DNA from: JAFCUW01 sp049898325
GTDB taxonomy: Bacteria > Pseudomonadota > Gammaproteobacteria > Burkholderiales > Burkholderiaceae_D
Length of the DNA: 64,000 nucleotides
Assembly: GCF_049898325.1 (NCBI RefSeq)
Contig: NZ_JAFCXL010000007.1
Location: 195,610 to 259,609, forward strand
Direction: 5' to 3'
The notes under the pieces are model-generated. The model saw only the letters and a list, made by a program, of their open reading frames with translations, did not search any database and had not been told where the DNA came from. The position numbers and the translations under genes are program-made. Each line of letters starts with the position of its first letter. Within the stretch, counting starts at the first letter, position 1. Shown here in pieces: positions 7,197 through 16,443 of this stretch.

Positions 7197-9568
7197 GGCG
7201 CAGCCTTCGGATCGGCCTTCGGTTCCTTGAGCTTGGTGCCGAAATCCTTCATCAGGTCATTGCCGCCCCGTTCCTGCTTGAACAGTTCGACGCGCGACGG
7301 CGTCATCTTGCGCGGCCAGCTGTTGTTCGACACATCGTTGTCGGCCGTTTCCCAGTACGGGTCCTGCGTCAATCCCACCATCGGCTCGTCGGTGACGATC
7401 AGTTTCGTGATCTTCTTCGACGAATAGCGCCACACCTCGGCGGGAATGCGCTCGATGGTTTTCTTGCCGCTGGCCAGTTGGATTTCCAGCACCAGCGGCG
7501 TGACCAGCCCGCCGAGATTACTGAAATCGACCAGGTACAGGTGCTTGCCCTGCGTGAGCAGCGCTTTTTCCCACGGCTCGAGCTTGTCGATGGTCTCGTT
7601 AAAACTGTTGCGGTCCTTGTTGGTGACGGTGAAATCGTCGTGCTCGTTATAAAAATCCTTCAGCTCGGGGTGGGCGTCGAGGCGGCGCGCCAGCGTGCCC
7701 TTGTTGCGCTGGTCCGTGATGGAGACCGGTTCGGCATCCTTCTGCGCTTTTTTCCAGGCTTTTTCGATCTCCGGATTCTTGCTCGAGACGCCGTACTCGG
7801 TGATGCCGTCGATGCTCACGTCGACCGCGTCGGTGGTGTAGAACCAGCCGCGCCAGAACCAGTCGAGGTCAGTACCGGAAGCGTCTTCCATGGTGCGGAA
7901 AAAATCGGCCGGGGTGGGGCGCTTGAATTTCCAGCGCTGGGCGTATTCGCGGAAGGCGAAGTCGAACAGCTCGCGTCCCAGCACCGTTTCGCGCAGGATG
8001 TTCAGGGCGGTGGCCGGCTTGGCGTAGGCATTGCTGCCGCGCTGGGTGACCGACTCCGAATTGGTCATCACGGGCACCTGGTTGGTCGAGCGCATGTAGT
8101 CGACGATATTGCGCGGTTCGCCCCGCACCAGCGGATAGCCTTCTTCCCACGCCTGTTCGGCCAGGTACTGGACGAAGCTGTTGAGGCCCTCGTCCATCCA
8201 GGTCCACTGGCGCTCGTCGGAGTTGACGATCATGGGGAAATAATTGTGGCCCACCTCGTGGATGATCACGCCGATCAGGCCATATTTGGCCCGTTTCGAA
8301 TACGTCACTTCGCCGGTCTTCTTGTCCTTGGTGGGACGCTGGCCGTTAAACGAGATCATCGGGTATTCCATGCCGCCCACGGGGCCGTTGACGGAGATGG
8401 CGATCGGGTAGGGGTAGTCGAAGGCGTACTTGTTGTACTGGTCGATGGTGTGGATCACCGCCTGGGTCGAGTACTGGCCCCACAGGGGATTGGCTTCCTT
8501 CGGGTAGTACGACATCGCCATGACGTCGGTGCCGCCCTTCTTGTAGCCTTGCGCATCCCACAGGAACTTGCGGCTCGAGGCCCAGGCGAAGTCGCGCACA
8601 TTGGCCGCCTTGAAGTGCCAGGTCCTGGTGCTGGTGCTGCGGGTTTTTTCGGCCAGTTCGGCCTCGGCCTGGGTGACGATCATGACCGGGCTGGTGGCGC
8701 TGGCGGCCTGGCGCAGGCGCTCGCGCTGGCTGCTGGTGAGCACCGTGTCGGGGTTCTGCAGGATGCCGGTGGAGGCGACGACGTGGTCGGCCGGCACCGT
8801 CAACTGGACGTCGTAGTCGCCGAATTCGAGCGTGAACTCGCCATCGCCCAGGTACTGCTTGTTCTGCCAGCCGGTGGCGTCGTAGTAGGCGGCCATGCGC
8901 GGGAACCACTGGGCCACTTCGAACAGGTCGTTCTTGTCGGCGTCGTCGAAGCGTTCGAAGCCGCTGCGCCGTCCCAGCACATTCACTTCCGGGATATTGA
9001 AGCGCCAGGCCAGCTTGAAGCGGTAGCTCGACCCTGGTTGCAGCGGCTGCGGCAGGTCGATGCGCATCATGGTCTTGTTGATGACGTGCTTGAGCGGGCG
9101 GCCGTCGGCGTCGGTGACGGCATCGATCTTGAAGCCGCCGTCAAAGCTGCGGCTTTCCATCGCAAAGCGCAGCTGCTCGAATTTCAGGCCATCGGCTTCG
9201 GTCTTCGCCCTGGCCCAGGCCTCGCGCGAGGGCACGGTGGCGGTGCTGCGGTTGTCGGCGTCGGCGCGGAACATGTTCTGGTCCAGCTGCACCCACAGGT
9301 AGGACAGGGTGTCCGGTGAACGGTTATGGTAAGTGACGGCCCCTTCGCCGGCAATGCTGCGGCTCGCTTCATCGAGCGTGGCGCGGATCGCATAGTCGGC
9401 GCGTTGCTGCCAGTAGGCGTGACCGGGGGCGCCGGAGGCGGTACGGGTGCTGCCCGGCGTGGGCAGCAGTTCCTCGAGCTGGCGGAACTTGTCGTTGAAT
9501 TGCTGGCCGCTGGCGCCGATGGAAACGCACAGGGCGGCGAGCAGAAAAGAGAGGCGGATCGGTTTCAT
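7193..9568 (-). CDS. M1 family metallopeptidase, copy A
   Basis: A 791-residue exported zinc aminopeptidase-type enzyme. A signal peptide (AALCVSIGASGQQ) is followed by the N-terminal beta domain and the gluzincin core: GGMEYPMISF (a GxMEN-like exopeptidase motif), HEVGHNYFP with first His near 437, and the third ligand Glu in WTWMDEGLNSF. The long C-terminal region has KKAQKDAEPVSI and WRYSSKKITKLIV. It overlaps the DUF6702 gene by 4 bases and follows a second M1 copy 92 bases upstream. The last ~265 residues differ from copy B at about six positions, while the N-terminal half differs much more. Confidence 0.92.
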   Translation of the reverse strand: MKPIRLSFLLAALCVSIGASGQQFNDKFRQLEELLPTPGSTRTASGAPGHAYWQQRADYAIRATLDEASRSIAGEGAVTYHNRSPDTLSYLWVQLDQNMFRADADNRSTATVPSREAWARAKTEADGLKFEQLRFAMESRSFDGGFKIDAVTDADGRPLKHVINKTMMRIDLPQPLQPGSSYRFKLAWRFNIPEVNVLGRRSGFERFDDADKNDLFEVAQWFPRMAAYYDATGWQNKQYLGDGEFTLEFGDYDVQLTVPADHVVASTGILQNPDTVLTSSQRERLRQAASATSPVMIVTQAEAELAEKTRSTSTRTWHFKAANVRDFAWASSRKFLWDAQGYKKGGTDVMAMSYYPKEANPLWGQYSTQAVIHTIDQYNKYAFDYPYPIAISVNGPVGGMEYPMISFNGQRPTKDKKTGEVTYSKRAKYGLIGVIIHEVGHNYFPMIVNSDERQWTWMDEGLNSFVQYLAEQAWEEGYPLVRGEPRNIVDYMRSTNQVPVMTNSESVTQRGSNAYAKPATALNILRETVLGRELFDFAFREYAQRWKFKRPTPADFFRTMEDASGTDLDWFWRGWFYTTDAVDVSIDGITEYGVSSKNPEIEKAWKKAQKDAEPVSITDQRNKGTLARRLDAHPELKDFYNEHDDFTVTNKDRNSFNETIDKLEPWEKALLTQGKHLYLVDFSNLGGLVTPLVLEIQLASGKKTIERIPAEVWRYSSKKITKLIVTDEPMVGLTQDPYWETADNDVSNNSWPRKMTPSRVELFKQERGGNDLMKDFGTKLKEPKADPKAAP

Positions 9569-9660
9569 GGAGAGGCTTCAGGGCAGGGGCGCAAATGATA
9601 ACCGGCGGCGACACGAAATGCTCGTGCGGCCGCCGGCGGGTTTACCACGGTGTCAAACGA

Positions 9661-12045
9661 TTATTCGGCCTTGGTGTCTTCCTTGCTGTCCTTGGCGTCC
9701 TTGGTTTTCAACTTGGTGTTGAAGTCTTTCATCAGGTCGTTGCCGCCCCGTTCCTGCTTGAACAGTTCGACCCGCGACGGCGTCATCTTGCGCGGCCAGC
9801 TGTTGTTCGACACATCGGTGTCGGCCGTTTCCCAGTACGGGTCCTGCGTCAATCCCACCATCGGCTCGTCGGTGACGATCAGTTTCGTGATCTTCTTCGA
9901 CGAATAGCGCCACACCTCGGCGGGAATGCGCTCGATATATTTCTTGCCGCTGGCCAGTTGGATTTCCAGCACCAGCGGGGTGACCAGCCCGCCGAGATTA
10001 CTGAAATCGACCATGTACAGGTGCTTGCCCTGCGTGAGCAGCGCTTTTTCCCACGGCTCGAGCTTGTCGACCGACTCGTTAAAACTGTTGCGGTCCTTGT
10101 TGGTGACGGTGAAGTCGTCGTGCTCGTTATAAAAATCCTTCAGCTCGGGGTGGGCGTCGAGACGGCGCGCCAGCGTGCCCTTGTTGCGCTGGTTGGTGAT
10201 GGACACGGGCTCGGCATCCTTCTGGGCTTTTTTCCAGGCTTTTTCGATCTCCGGATTCTTGCTCGAGACGCCGTACTCGGTGATGCCGTCGATGCTCACG
10301 TCGACCGCGTCGGTGGTGTAGAACCAGCCGCGCCAGAACCAGTCGAGGTCGGTGCCGGAAGCGTCTTCCATGGTGCGGAAAAAATCGGCCGGGGTGGGGC
10401 GCTTGAATTTCCAGCGCTGGGCGTATTCGCGGAAGGCGAAGTCGAACAGCTCGCGTCCCAGCACCGTTTCGCGCAGGATGATCAGGGCGGTGGTCGGCTT
10501 GGCGTAAGCGTTAAAACCGAACTGCAGCACCGATTCCGAGTTCGTCATGATCGGCACCTGGTTTTTCGAGCGCATGTAGTCGACGATGGCGCGTGGTTCG
10601 CCGCGCGACTGCGGATAGCCTTCTTCCCACGCCTGTTCGGCCAGGTACTGGACGAAGCTGTTGAGGCCCTCGTCCATCCACGACCACTGGCGTTCGTCCG
10701 AATTGATGATCATCGGGTAGTAGTTGTGGCCCACTTCGTGGATGATCACGCCGATCAGGCCATACTTGGTCTGCTTCGAGTACGTCAATTCGCCGGTCTT
10801 CTTGTCCTTGGTGGGACGCGGACCGTTAAACGAGATCATCGGGTATTCCATGCCGCCCACCGGGCCGTTGACGGAAATCGCCGCCGGATACGGGTAGTCG
10901 AGCGAGTACTTGTTGTACTGCTCGATGGTGTGGATGATGGCCTGGGTCGAATACTTCTCCCACAGCGGGTTGCCTTCCTTCGGGTAGTACGACATCGCCA
11001 TCGTGTTGGTGCCGTCCTTCTTGTAGCCTTGCGCGTCCCAGATGAACTTGCGGCTCGAGGCCCACGCGAAGTCGCGCACGTTCCTGGCCTTGAAGTGCCA
11101 GGTCTTGGTGGTGGTGGCGCGCGTTTTTTCCGCCAGTTCGGCCTCGGCCTGGGTGACGATGATCACCGGTTTGCTCGCCGTGCGCGCCTGGCGCAGGCGC
11201 TCGCGCTGGGTGCTGGTGAGCACGGCGTCGGGATTTTGCAGCTCACCCGTGGAGGCGACGATGTGGTCGGAAGGCACCGTCAGCTGGATGTCGTAGTCGC
11301 CGAATTCGAGCGTGAATTCGCCCGAGCCGAGGAACTGCTTGTGCTGCCAGCCGTAGACGTCGTAGTAGGCCGCCATGCGCGGGAACCACTGGGCGATTTC
11401 GTATAAATCGTTTTTATCGGCGTCGTCGAAACGCTCGTAGCCGGAGCGCCCGCCCAGCACCTTGGCGTCGTTGATCTTGTAGTTCCACTCGATGGAAAAG
11501 ACGAACTTGGCGCCGGCCTTGAGGGTCTGCGGCATATCGATGCGCATCATCGTCTTGTTGATGACGAATTTGAGCGGCTCGCCGTTCGGTCCCTTGACCG
11601 ACTTGATATTGAAGCCGCCTTCAAAACTGCGCGACTCCATCAGGCCCTGCATGGCGTTGAAACTGACGCCGTCCATGGCGCTGCGGCCCTTCGACCAGGC
11701 CTCGCGCGAGGGCTGGATGGCGGTGCTGCGGTTGTCCGAACCGGGCTTGAACAGGTTCTGGTCGAGCTGCAGCCACAGGTAGGACAGGGCGTCCGGCGAA
11801 TTGTTGTGATACGTGATCGTCTCGGCGCCGGTGATGGCGCGGTTGGCTTCATCGAGCGTGGCGCGGATCGAATAGTCGGCGCGCTGCTGCCAGTAGGCGG
11901 CGCCGGGCGCCCCCGAGGCGCTGCGGATCGACCCCGGCGTCGGTAACAATTCCTCGAGCTGGCGGAATTTGTCGTCAAATGGTTCAGCCGCAAGCGCGGC
12001 CCCGGCGAGGCATAAAGCGGCCAATCCGATCGGCAAACGTATCAT
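9661..12045 (-). CDS. M1 family metallopeptidase, copy B
   Basis: A 794-residue paralogue of the adjacent copy A. It starts MIRLPIGLAALCLAG with a signal peptide ending near ALAAEPF. The zinc site HEVGHNYYP starts near residue 436, with the Glu in WSWMDEGLNSF. The C-terminus ends in a charged tail (KTKDAKDSKEDTKAE) that differs from copy A. The same frame stays open far upstream, but the signal peptide and the homology with copy A fix the start at 12045. A tandem duplication is clear; the near-identical 3' part suggests later gene conversion. Confidence 0.92.
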   Translation of the reverse strand: MIRLPIGLAALCLAGAALAAEPFDDKFRQLEELLPTPGSIRSASGAPGAAYWQQRADYSIRATLDEANRAITGAETITYHNNSPDALSYLWLQLDQNLFKPGSDNRSTAIQPSREAWSKGRSAMDGVSFNAMQGLMESRSFEGGFNIKSVKGPNGEPLKFVINKTMMRIDMPQTLKAGAKFVFSIEWNYKINDAKVLGGRSGYERFDDADKNDLYEIAQWFPRMAAYYDVYGWQHKQFLGSGEFTLEFGDYDIQLTVPSDHIVASTGELQNPDAVLTSTQRERLRQARTASKPVIIVTQAEAELAEKTRATTTKTWHFKARNVRDFAWASSRKFIWDAQGYKKDGTNTMAMSYYPKEGNPLWEKYSTQAIIHTIEQYNKYSLDYPYPAAISVNGPVGGMEYPMISFNGPRPTKDKKTGELTYSKQTKYGLIGVIIHEVGHNYYPMIINSDERQWSWMDEGLNSFVQYLAEQAWEEGYPQSRGEPRAIVDYMRSKNQVPIMTNSESVLQFGFNAYAKPTTALIILRETVLGRELFDFAFREYAQRWKFKRPTPADFFRTMEDASGTDLDWFWRGWFYTTDAVDVSIDGITEYGVSSKNPEIEKAWKKAQKDAEPVSITNQRNKGTLARRLDAHPELKDFYNEHDDFTVTNKDRNSFNESVDKLEPWEKALLTQGKHLYMVDFSNLGGLVTPLVLEIQLASGKKYIERIPAEVWRYSSKKITKLIVTDEPMVGLTQDPYWETADTDVSNNSWPRKMTPSRVELFKQERGGNDLMKDFNTKLKTKDAKDSKEDTKAE

Positions 12046-12186
12046 GGTTACCCTGTATTTATAAGATTTTTGGAATGACAATTTTAATACTAGCTTTGAA
12101 TCAACGGTTATGTGCGATTGTAAAAAACCTGAAACATTGCACGCGCAGGCGGTATGATGGAATCGCAGCCTCGGAGGGCGGAAAGC

Positions 12187-13236
12187 GTGCGGATGGATAT
12201 TAATTTTGAGGCAACTATTTTGATCGCCCACGGCGATCCTGGCGCTGTCGCGGTGCTCAAGGAAATGTTGCAAGCGCGCTACCACATCAAGCTGGCGGCC
12301 AACGGCGCCGATGCGCTGCGCCTGGCGGCGCTGGCGCCCCGTCCCGATCTGATCGTGCTCGATGGCGCCCTGGCCGCCGGCGCCACCTTGCGCGCGCTGC
12401 GCAGCGACGCCGGCCTGCACGCGCCCCTGCTGGTGCTGGTCGAGCGCGCGACCGAGGACGCCGCCTGGCGCGAGGGCGCCACCGACATCATCGAGCAACC
12501 GGTGTCCGGCGCCGCCCTGCGCGCCCGCGTGGCGCTGCACCTGCAATTGCAGCGCTTGCGGGCGGGGGCCGCCGGCGCCGCCAGCACGCCGGCCGACGGC
12601 GCCGACGGCGGCGCCATTCTCGCCATGGCCGCGCTGGCCGAAGCGCACGAACCGAACATCGGCAAGCACCTGTTGCGCACCCAGCGCCTGGTGGCTGCGC
12701 TGGCGGCCCAGTTGCAATACCACAGCCGCTTTCGCGCCGTCCTCACGGCGGACAATATGGCGCTGATCGTCAAGGCGACGCCGCTGCACGACATTGGCAA
12801 GGCGACCGTCGATGCCGCCATCGTGCGCAATCCCGGCAAACTCACGGATGAGCAATTCGTCGCCATGCGGGGCCACACCGGCGGCGGGCGCGACGCCCTC
12901 GCGGCGGTCGAACTTACCTTGGGCGGGGCCACGCCCTTGCTGCGCTACGCCCGCGAGATCGCCTGGTCGCACCACGAAAAATGGGACGGCTCGGGCTATC
13001 CGCAGGGATTGGCGGGCGAGGCCATTCCCGTCGCCGCCCGCCTGATGGCGGCCGCCGATGTCTACGACGCGCTGGTGACGGCGCGCGCGTACCGGCCCGC
13101 GTTCACCCACGAGACAGCGATCGAACTGATACGCCAGGCCAGCGGCGAACACTTCGATCCGGACGTCGCCGACGCCGTGCTGGTGGTCGAGGAGCGCTTT
13201 CGCGCCATCGCCGCCGAGCTGGCCGACGCGCCCTAG
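12187..13236 (+). CDS. HD-GYP cyclic-di-GMP phosphodiesterase with degenerate receiver
   Basis: About 349 residues. The N-terminal receiver-like domain keeps a candidate phospho-Asp (LIVLDGALAAG) but lacks the usual acidic pair and has EQP where the invariant Lys-Pro is expected. The C-terminal HD-GYP domain is intact: HDIGK near residue 201, the following His residues, HHEKWDGSGYPQGLAG and ADVYDAL. This domain normally hydrolyses c-di-GMP. A GTG start at 12187 is preferred because GGAGGG at 12173-12178 lies 8 bases before it; ATG 12193 and ATG 12154 are alternatives. The kinase gene follows 12 bases later, suggesting an operon. Confidence 0.88.
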   Translation: MRMDINFEATILIAHGDPGAVAVLKEMLQARYHIKLAANGADALRLAALAPRPDLIVLDGALAAGATLRALRSDAGLHAPLLVLVERATEDAAWREGATDIIEQPVSGAALRARVALHLQLQRLRAGAAGAASTPADGADGGAILAMAALAEAHEPNIGKHLLRTQRLVAALAAQLQYHSRFRAVLTADNMALIVKATPLHDIGKATVDAAIVRNPGKLTDEQFVAMRGHTGGGRDALAAVELTLGGATPLLRYAREIAWSHHEKWDGSGYPQGLAGEAIPVAARLMAAADVYDALVTARAYRPAFTHETAIELIRQASGEHFDPDVADAVLVVEERFRAIAAELADAP

Positions 13237-13248
13237 GGCGCCGCTGCC

Positions 13249-15252
13249 ATGGCCCGCGAGCCGCTGCGCATCAATGGCTACCTGGCCTTTGTCATTGGCA
13301 TCTGCCTGACCATCTGGACCTGCACGCTGGTGGTCAACGCGCAGGACGCGCAGATACGGGGCAGCTTCGTGCGCGACACCGACAAAGTGGCGGCCGATAC
13401 CTCGGCGCGCCTGCAAACCTATTTCGACACCCTGCTCAGCCTGAAGGCGCTGTTCTCCGTCAGCGGCGAGATCGATCGCGCGCAGTTCGCCCTGTTCGTG
13501 CGCGAGCTGCGCCTGGCCGAGCGCTACCCCGGCTTTCGCGCCGTGCAGTTCGTCCGTTACGTGCGCGGCGGCGCCGTCGCCACCTTCGCCACCGAGGTGC
13601 GCCGGCGCACCGCCGGCCAGCCCGGCATGCCGCCGTTCGCCGTGCATCCGCTGCCGCCGCCGGACGATCAGGGCGACCATCACATCATCGAATTTAACGA
13701 GCCGATGGCGGGCAACGAGAATGCCTTCGGGCTGGACCTGGCCAGCATGCCGGCGCAGCTGGCGGCAGTGACCGAGGCGCGCGACAGCGGCCGCATCGTC
13801 GCCACCGGCCGCACGGTGCTGATCCAGGACACGGCCGACCACCCCGGCTTTGTCGTGCGCGCCCCCGTGTACCGCCAGCACATGCCGGTCGATACCGTCG
13901 AACAGCGGCGCGCCGCCTTCCTTGGTGTCGTCGCCATCGTGTTCCGGGTCGACCATCTGTTGAGCGAAGTGCTCGATCCGGCCCTGCTGCAGCACCTGAG
14001 CTTGCAGGTGATCGATGCCGGCGACAGTGAACGCAACAAGGACAAGGCGGCGGCGTTCGCCGCAGGCGGCGCGCTGCTGTTCGACAGCCACTCGAAAGGC
14101 GCGCGCGTGCTGGCCCAGCGCGTGCTGGTCAACCAGGTCGAGGTGGCCCAGCGCCAATGGCAACTGCGCTACAGCGCGCTGGCGGGCAGCCGCTACGGCC
14201 GCGACATCGTGCCGCCCGTGCTGGTGGGCCTGGGCGGGTTGGTGATCAGCGCGCTCATTGCGGCGCTGCTGCTGGCGTCGCACCGGGGCGCCATGCTCGA
14301 GCAGCGCTTGCGCGCCATCCTCGATGAAAAGCAGGCCAGCCTGGTCGAACTGGCGCAGCAGAAAAAGCACGTCGAGCTGGCCCATGGCGACTTGTCGTCA
14401 GTGCTCATCACGCTCAAGCAGGCGCAGGCCAACCTGATCACCTCGGAAAAGCTGGCCTCGCTGGGCGCGCTGGTGGCCGGCATCGCCCACGAACTCAATA
14501 CGCCGATCGGCAACAGCCTGCTGACGGCGACCGCGCTGGCCGACATGGTGGCCGACTTCGAAAAGCAGTACACCAATGGCGGCATCCGCCGCTCGGCGCT
14601 GGAAGCGCACCTGGCCGACACCCGCTTGGCCTGCTCCATCATGGCCAGCTCGCTGGGCCGCGCGGCCGACCTGATTACATCGTTCAAGCAGGTGTCGGTC
14701 GACCAGACCAGCGATCAGCGCCGCCGTTTCGACCTGGCCGAGGTGGTGGGCGACACCGTCGCCACCTACGCCGCCCAACTGCGCCGCGCCAACTGCAGCA
14801 TCGACGTCGACATCGCGCCGCGCGTCACGCTCGACTCCTATCCGGGCGGACTGGGCCAGGTGCTGTCGAACCTGATCAACAACGCCCTCCTGCACGCCTT
14901 CGGCGCCGCCGCCGTCGCGCCCCCGCACATTGCCATCAGCGCCGGCGAGATCGATGGCAGCCATATCGTGCTGCGCTTTCGCGACGACGGCGTGGGCATG
15001 AGCGAAAAAACCCTGCACCAGATTTTTGACCCCTTCTTCACCACCAAGCTGGGGCAGGGTGGCTCGGGCCTGGGCATGAACATCGTCTATAACGTCGTCA
15101 CCGGCATGCTGGGCGGGACCATCAGCATCGAATCATCGCCCGGGCATGGCACCAGCGTGACGATCATGATGCCGATGGTGGCGCCGCGGGTGGCGCCGCT
15201 GTTGGTGGCGTCGCCAGCGGCGCTGCGCCAGGCCGCCGCCACGCAGTCGTAG
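13249..15252 (+). CDS. CHASE-domain sensor histidine kinase
   Basis: A 667-residue inner-membrane kinase. A first membrane segment (~10-30) precedes a periplasmic CHASE sensor (GFRAVQFVRYV, GLDLASMPAQ, APVYRQ). A second membrane segment lies near 325-345 (LVGLGGLVISALIAALLLAS), then a coiled coil (EQRLRAILDEKQASLVELAQ). The kinase core has His near 414 in AHELNTPIGNSL, N-box NLINNALLHAF, DDGVGM, FDPFFTTKLGQGGSGLGM. The HELNTP type is common in kinases without a fused receiver. It is co-oriented with the HD-GYP gene 12 bases upstream, so it may phosphorylate that receiver, though the receiver is degenerate. Confidence 0.92.
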   Translation: MAREPLRINGYLAFVIGICLTIWTCTLVVNAQDAQIRGSFVRDTDKVAADTSARLQTYFDTLLSLKALFSVSGEIDRAQFALFVRELRLAERYPGFRAVQFVRYVRGGAVATFATEVRRRTAGQPGMPPFAVHPLPPPDDQGDHHIIEFNEPMAGNENAFGLDLASMPAQLAAVTEARDSGRIVATGRTVLIQDTADHPGFVVRAPVYRQHMPVDTVEQRRAAFLGVVAIVFRVDHLLSEVLDPALLQHLSLQVIDAGDSERNKDKAAAFAAGGALLFDSHSKGARVLAQRVLVNQVEVAQRQWQLRYSALAGSRYGRDIVPPVLVGLGGLVISALIAALLLASHRGAMLEQRLRAILDEKQASLVELAQQKKHVELAHGDLSSVLITLKQAQANLITSEKLASLGALVAGIAHELNTPIGNSLLTATALADMVADFEKQYTNGGIRRSALEAHLADTRLACSIMASSLGRAADLITSFKQVSVDQTSDQRRRFDLAEVVGDTVATYAAQLRRANCSIDVDIAPRVTLDSYPGGLGQVLSNLINNALLHAFGAAAVAPPHIAISAGEIDGSHIVLRFRDDGVGMSEKTLHQIFDPFFTTKLGQGGSGLGMNIVYNVVTGMLGGTISIESSPGHGTSVTIMMPMVAPRVAPLLVASPAALRQAAATQS

Positions 15253-15256
15253 ATAT

Positions 15257-16330
15257 TCAGCGCAGCGGGGCCATGGCGTCGACGATGCGCACATCGTGCA
15301 TCTGGTTCAGATACGCCTCGAGGTAGCCTTTGTGGGACGCCCCGACGACGACCAGCATGCGCAGGCCGCTCTGCTTGCCCAGCACCTCGCGGATGTTCGA
15401 CGCCATGCGCAGGTTGCGGGTTTCCCAGTAGCCGACATAGTCGCGCCCGAACTGCTGGGGCGACGGCTCCTCGAGGGCGGCGCCGAAGTCGGCCTCGAAC
15501 GTGAGCTTGCCGACGCCGGGCGCATTGTAGGCGCGGTACATGGCGAGCACGCCTTCGGCGCTGTCCAGCTGCGCCTTGAGGGCCTCGCTGGCGCGCTTGC
15601 GCTGGGCCGACGCGGGGTTGTTCCAGGCCTTCATGAGGGCCGCGCCAGCCCCCTTCGGGTCGGCGTCGGGGCTGTCGGCGGTGTGATCGTCCATCGGGTA
15701 GACGCGCTCGTGACCGAGTTCGGCGGCCAGGCGGGCGGCGATCAGGATGCTCTCGTCGCGCCGCTGTGCGAGCGCCGTGATCTGCCCGACCAGGGCGCTG
15801 TCGAGGCCATCGCCCGCCTGCCGCTCGCTCGTCGGCAGGCGCAGCCACTGCACCACCGCCGACGCCCCTTCGCCGCCGGCCAGGAACAGCGCGGCCAGCT
15901 GGCGCCGCTGGGCCGGCGTGGGCGCCGCTGGCCAGGCCGCCAGCAACTGGTCAATGCGGGCGGTGGCGGCAGGCACATCGAGCCCGGTCGTCGCGCGCGC
16001 CGCGGCCGTATCGCGGCAGTACGAGGTGATGGTGTCGGCGTAGCGGGCGGGAAAGCGGCGCAGGAAATCGCATTGCATGCCAGAGAGGGCTTCGATGGCG
16101 ATCGCCTGCGGGCGCCAGCCGGCCAGGCGCTGTTGCAGCAGCACCAGCTGGGCGGGGTCGAACGATTTGGGCAATTGCGACAAGTGGGGCGAGCCCAGCA
16201 CCAGCACCTCGTTGCGCGCGCCCGTCGCCGGGCCTTTCAGCAAGGCCGGATTGAAGTCGGGCTGGTAGCCCTGGGCGGCGGCCAGGCCCGATACCGCCAG
16301 CGCTAACGTCAAGCAGGAAACACGGCGCAT
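15257..16330 (-). CDS. DUF5694 family exported protein
   Basis: A 357-residue protein with a short signal peptide (LALAVSGLAAAQG). It reads EVLVLGSPHLSQLP, PQAIAIEAL, RVYPMDDHTAD, GYWETRNLRMASNI and LVVVGASHKGYLEAYL. This pattern (GxxHL, E, R/N and a late GxxH) matches DUF5694 and is reminiscent of TraB/GumN-like putative hydrolases. It is convergent with the kinase gene, 4 bases away. The catalytic role is not established. Confidence 0.75.
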   Translation of the reverse strand: MRRVSCLTLALAVSGLAAAQGYQPDFNPALLKGPATGARNEVLVLGSPHLSQLPKSFDPAQLVLLQQRLAGWRPQAIAIEALSGMQCDFLRRFPARYADTITSYCRDTAAARATTGLDVPAATARIDQLLAAWPAAPTPAQRRQLAALFLAGGEGASAVVQWLRLPTSERQAGDGLDSALVGQITALAQRRDESILIAARLAAELGHERVYPMDDHTADSPDADPKGAGAALMKAWNNPASAQRKRASEALKAQLDSAEGVLAMYRAYNAPGVGKLTFEADFGAALEEPSPQQFGRDYVGYWETRNLRMASNIREVLGKQSGLRMLVVVGASHKGYLEAYLNQMHDVRIVDAMAPLR

Positions 16331-16443
16331 CGAGGCTCTCCCATCAGGTCATTATCAGTCAATAATTATAGGGAGAAAATCGTGACTTACAGAGAAAAAC
16401 TTGATATGCATGCAACAATAAGGCGCCGCTCCCGGGCGCCAGT

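Noticed and set aside
9661..14385. A very long minus-strand open frame of more than 1500 codons
   Set aside because: Only the part up to 12045 has a start, signal peptide and M1 homology; the remainder is antisense to the HD-GYP and kinase genes and is low-complexity GC-driven text.
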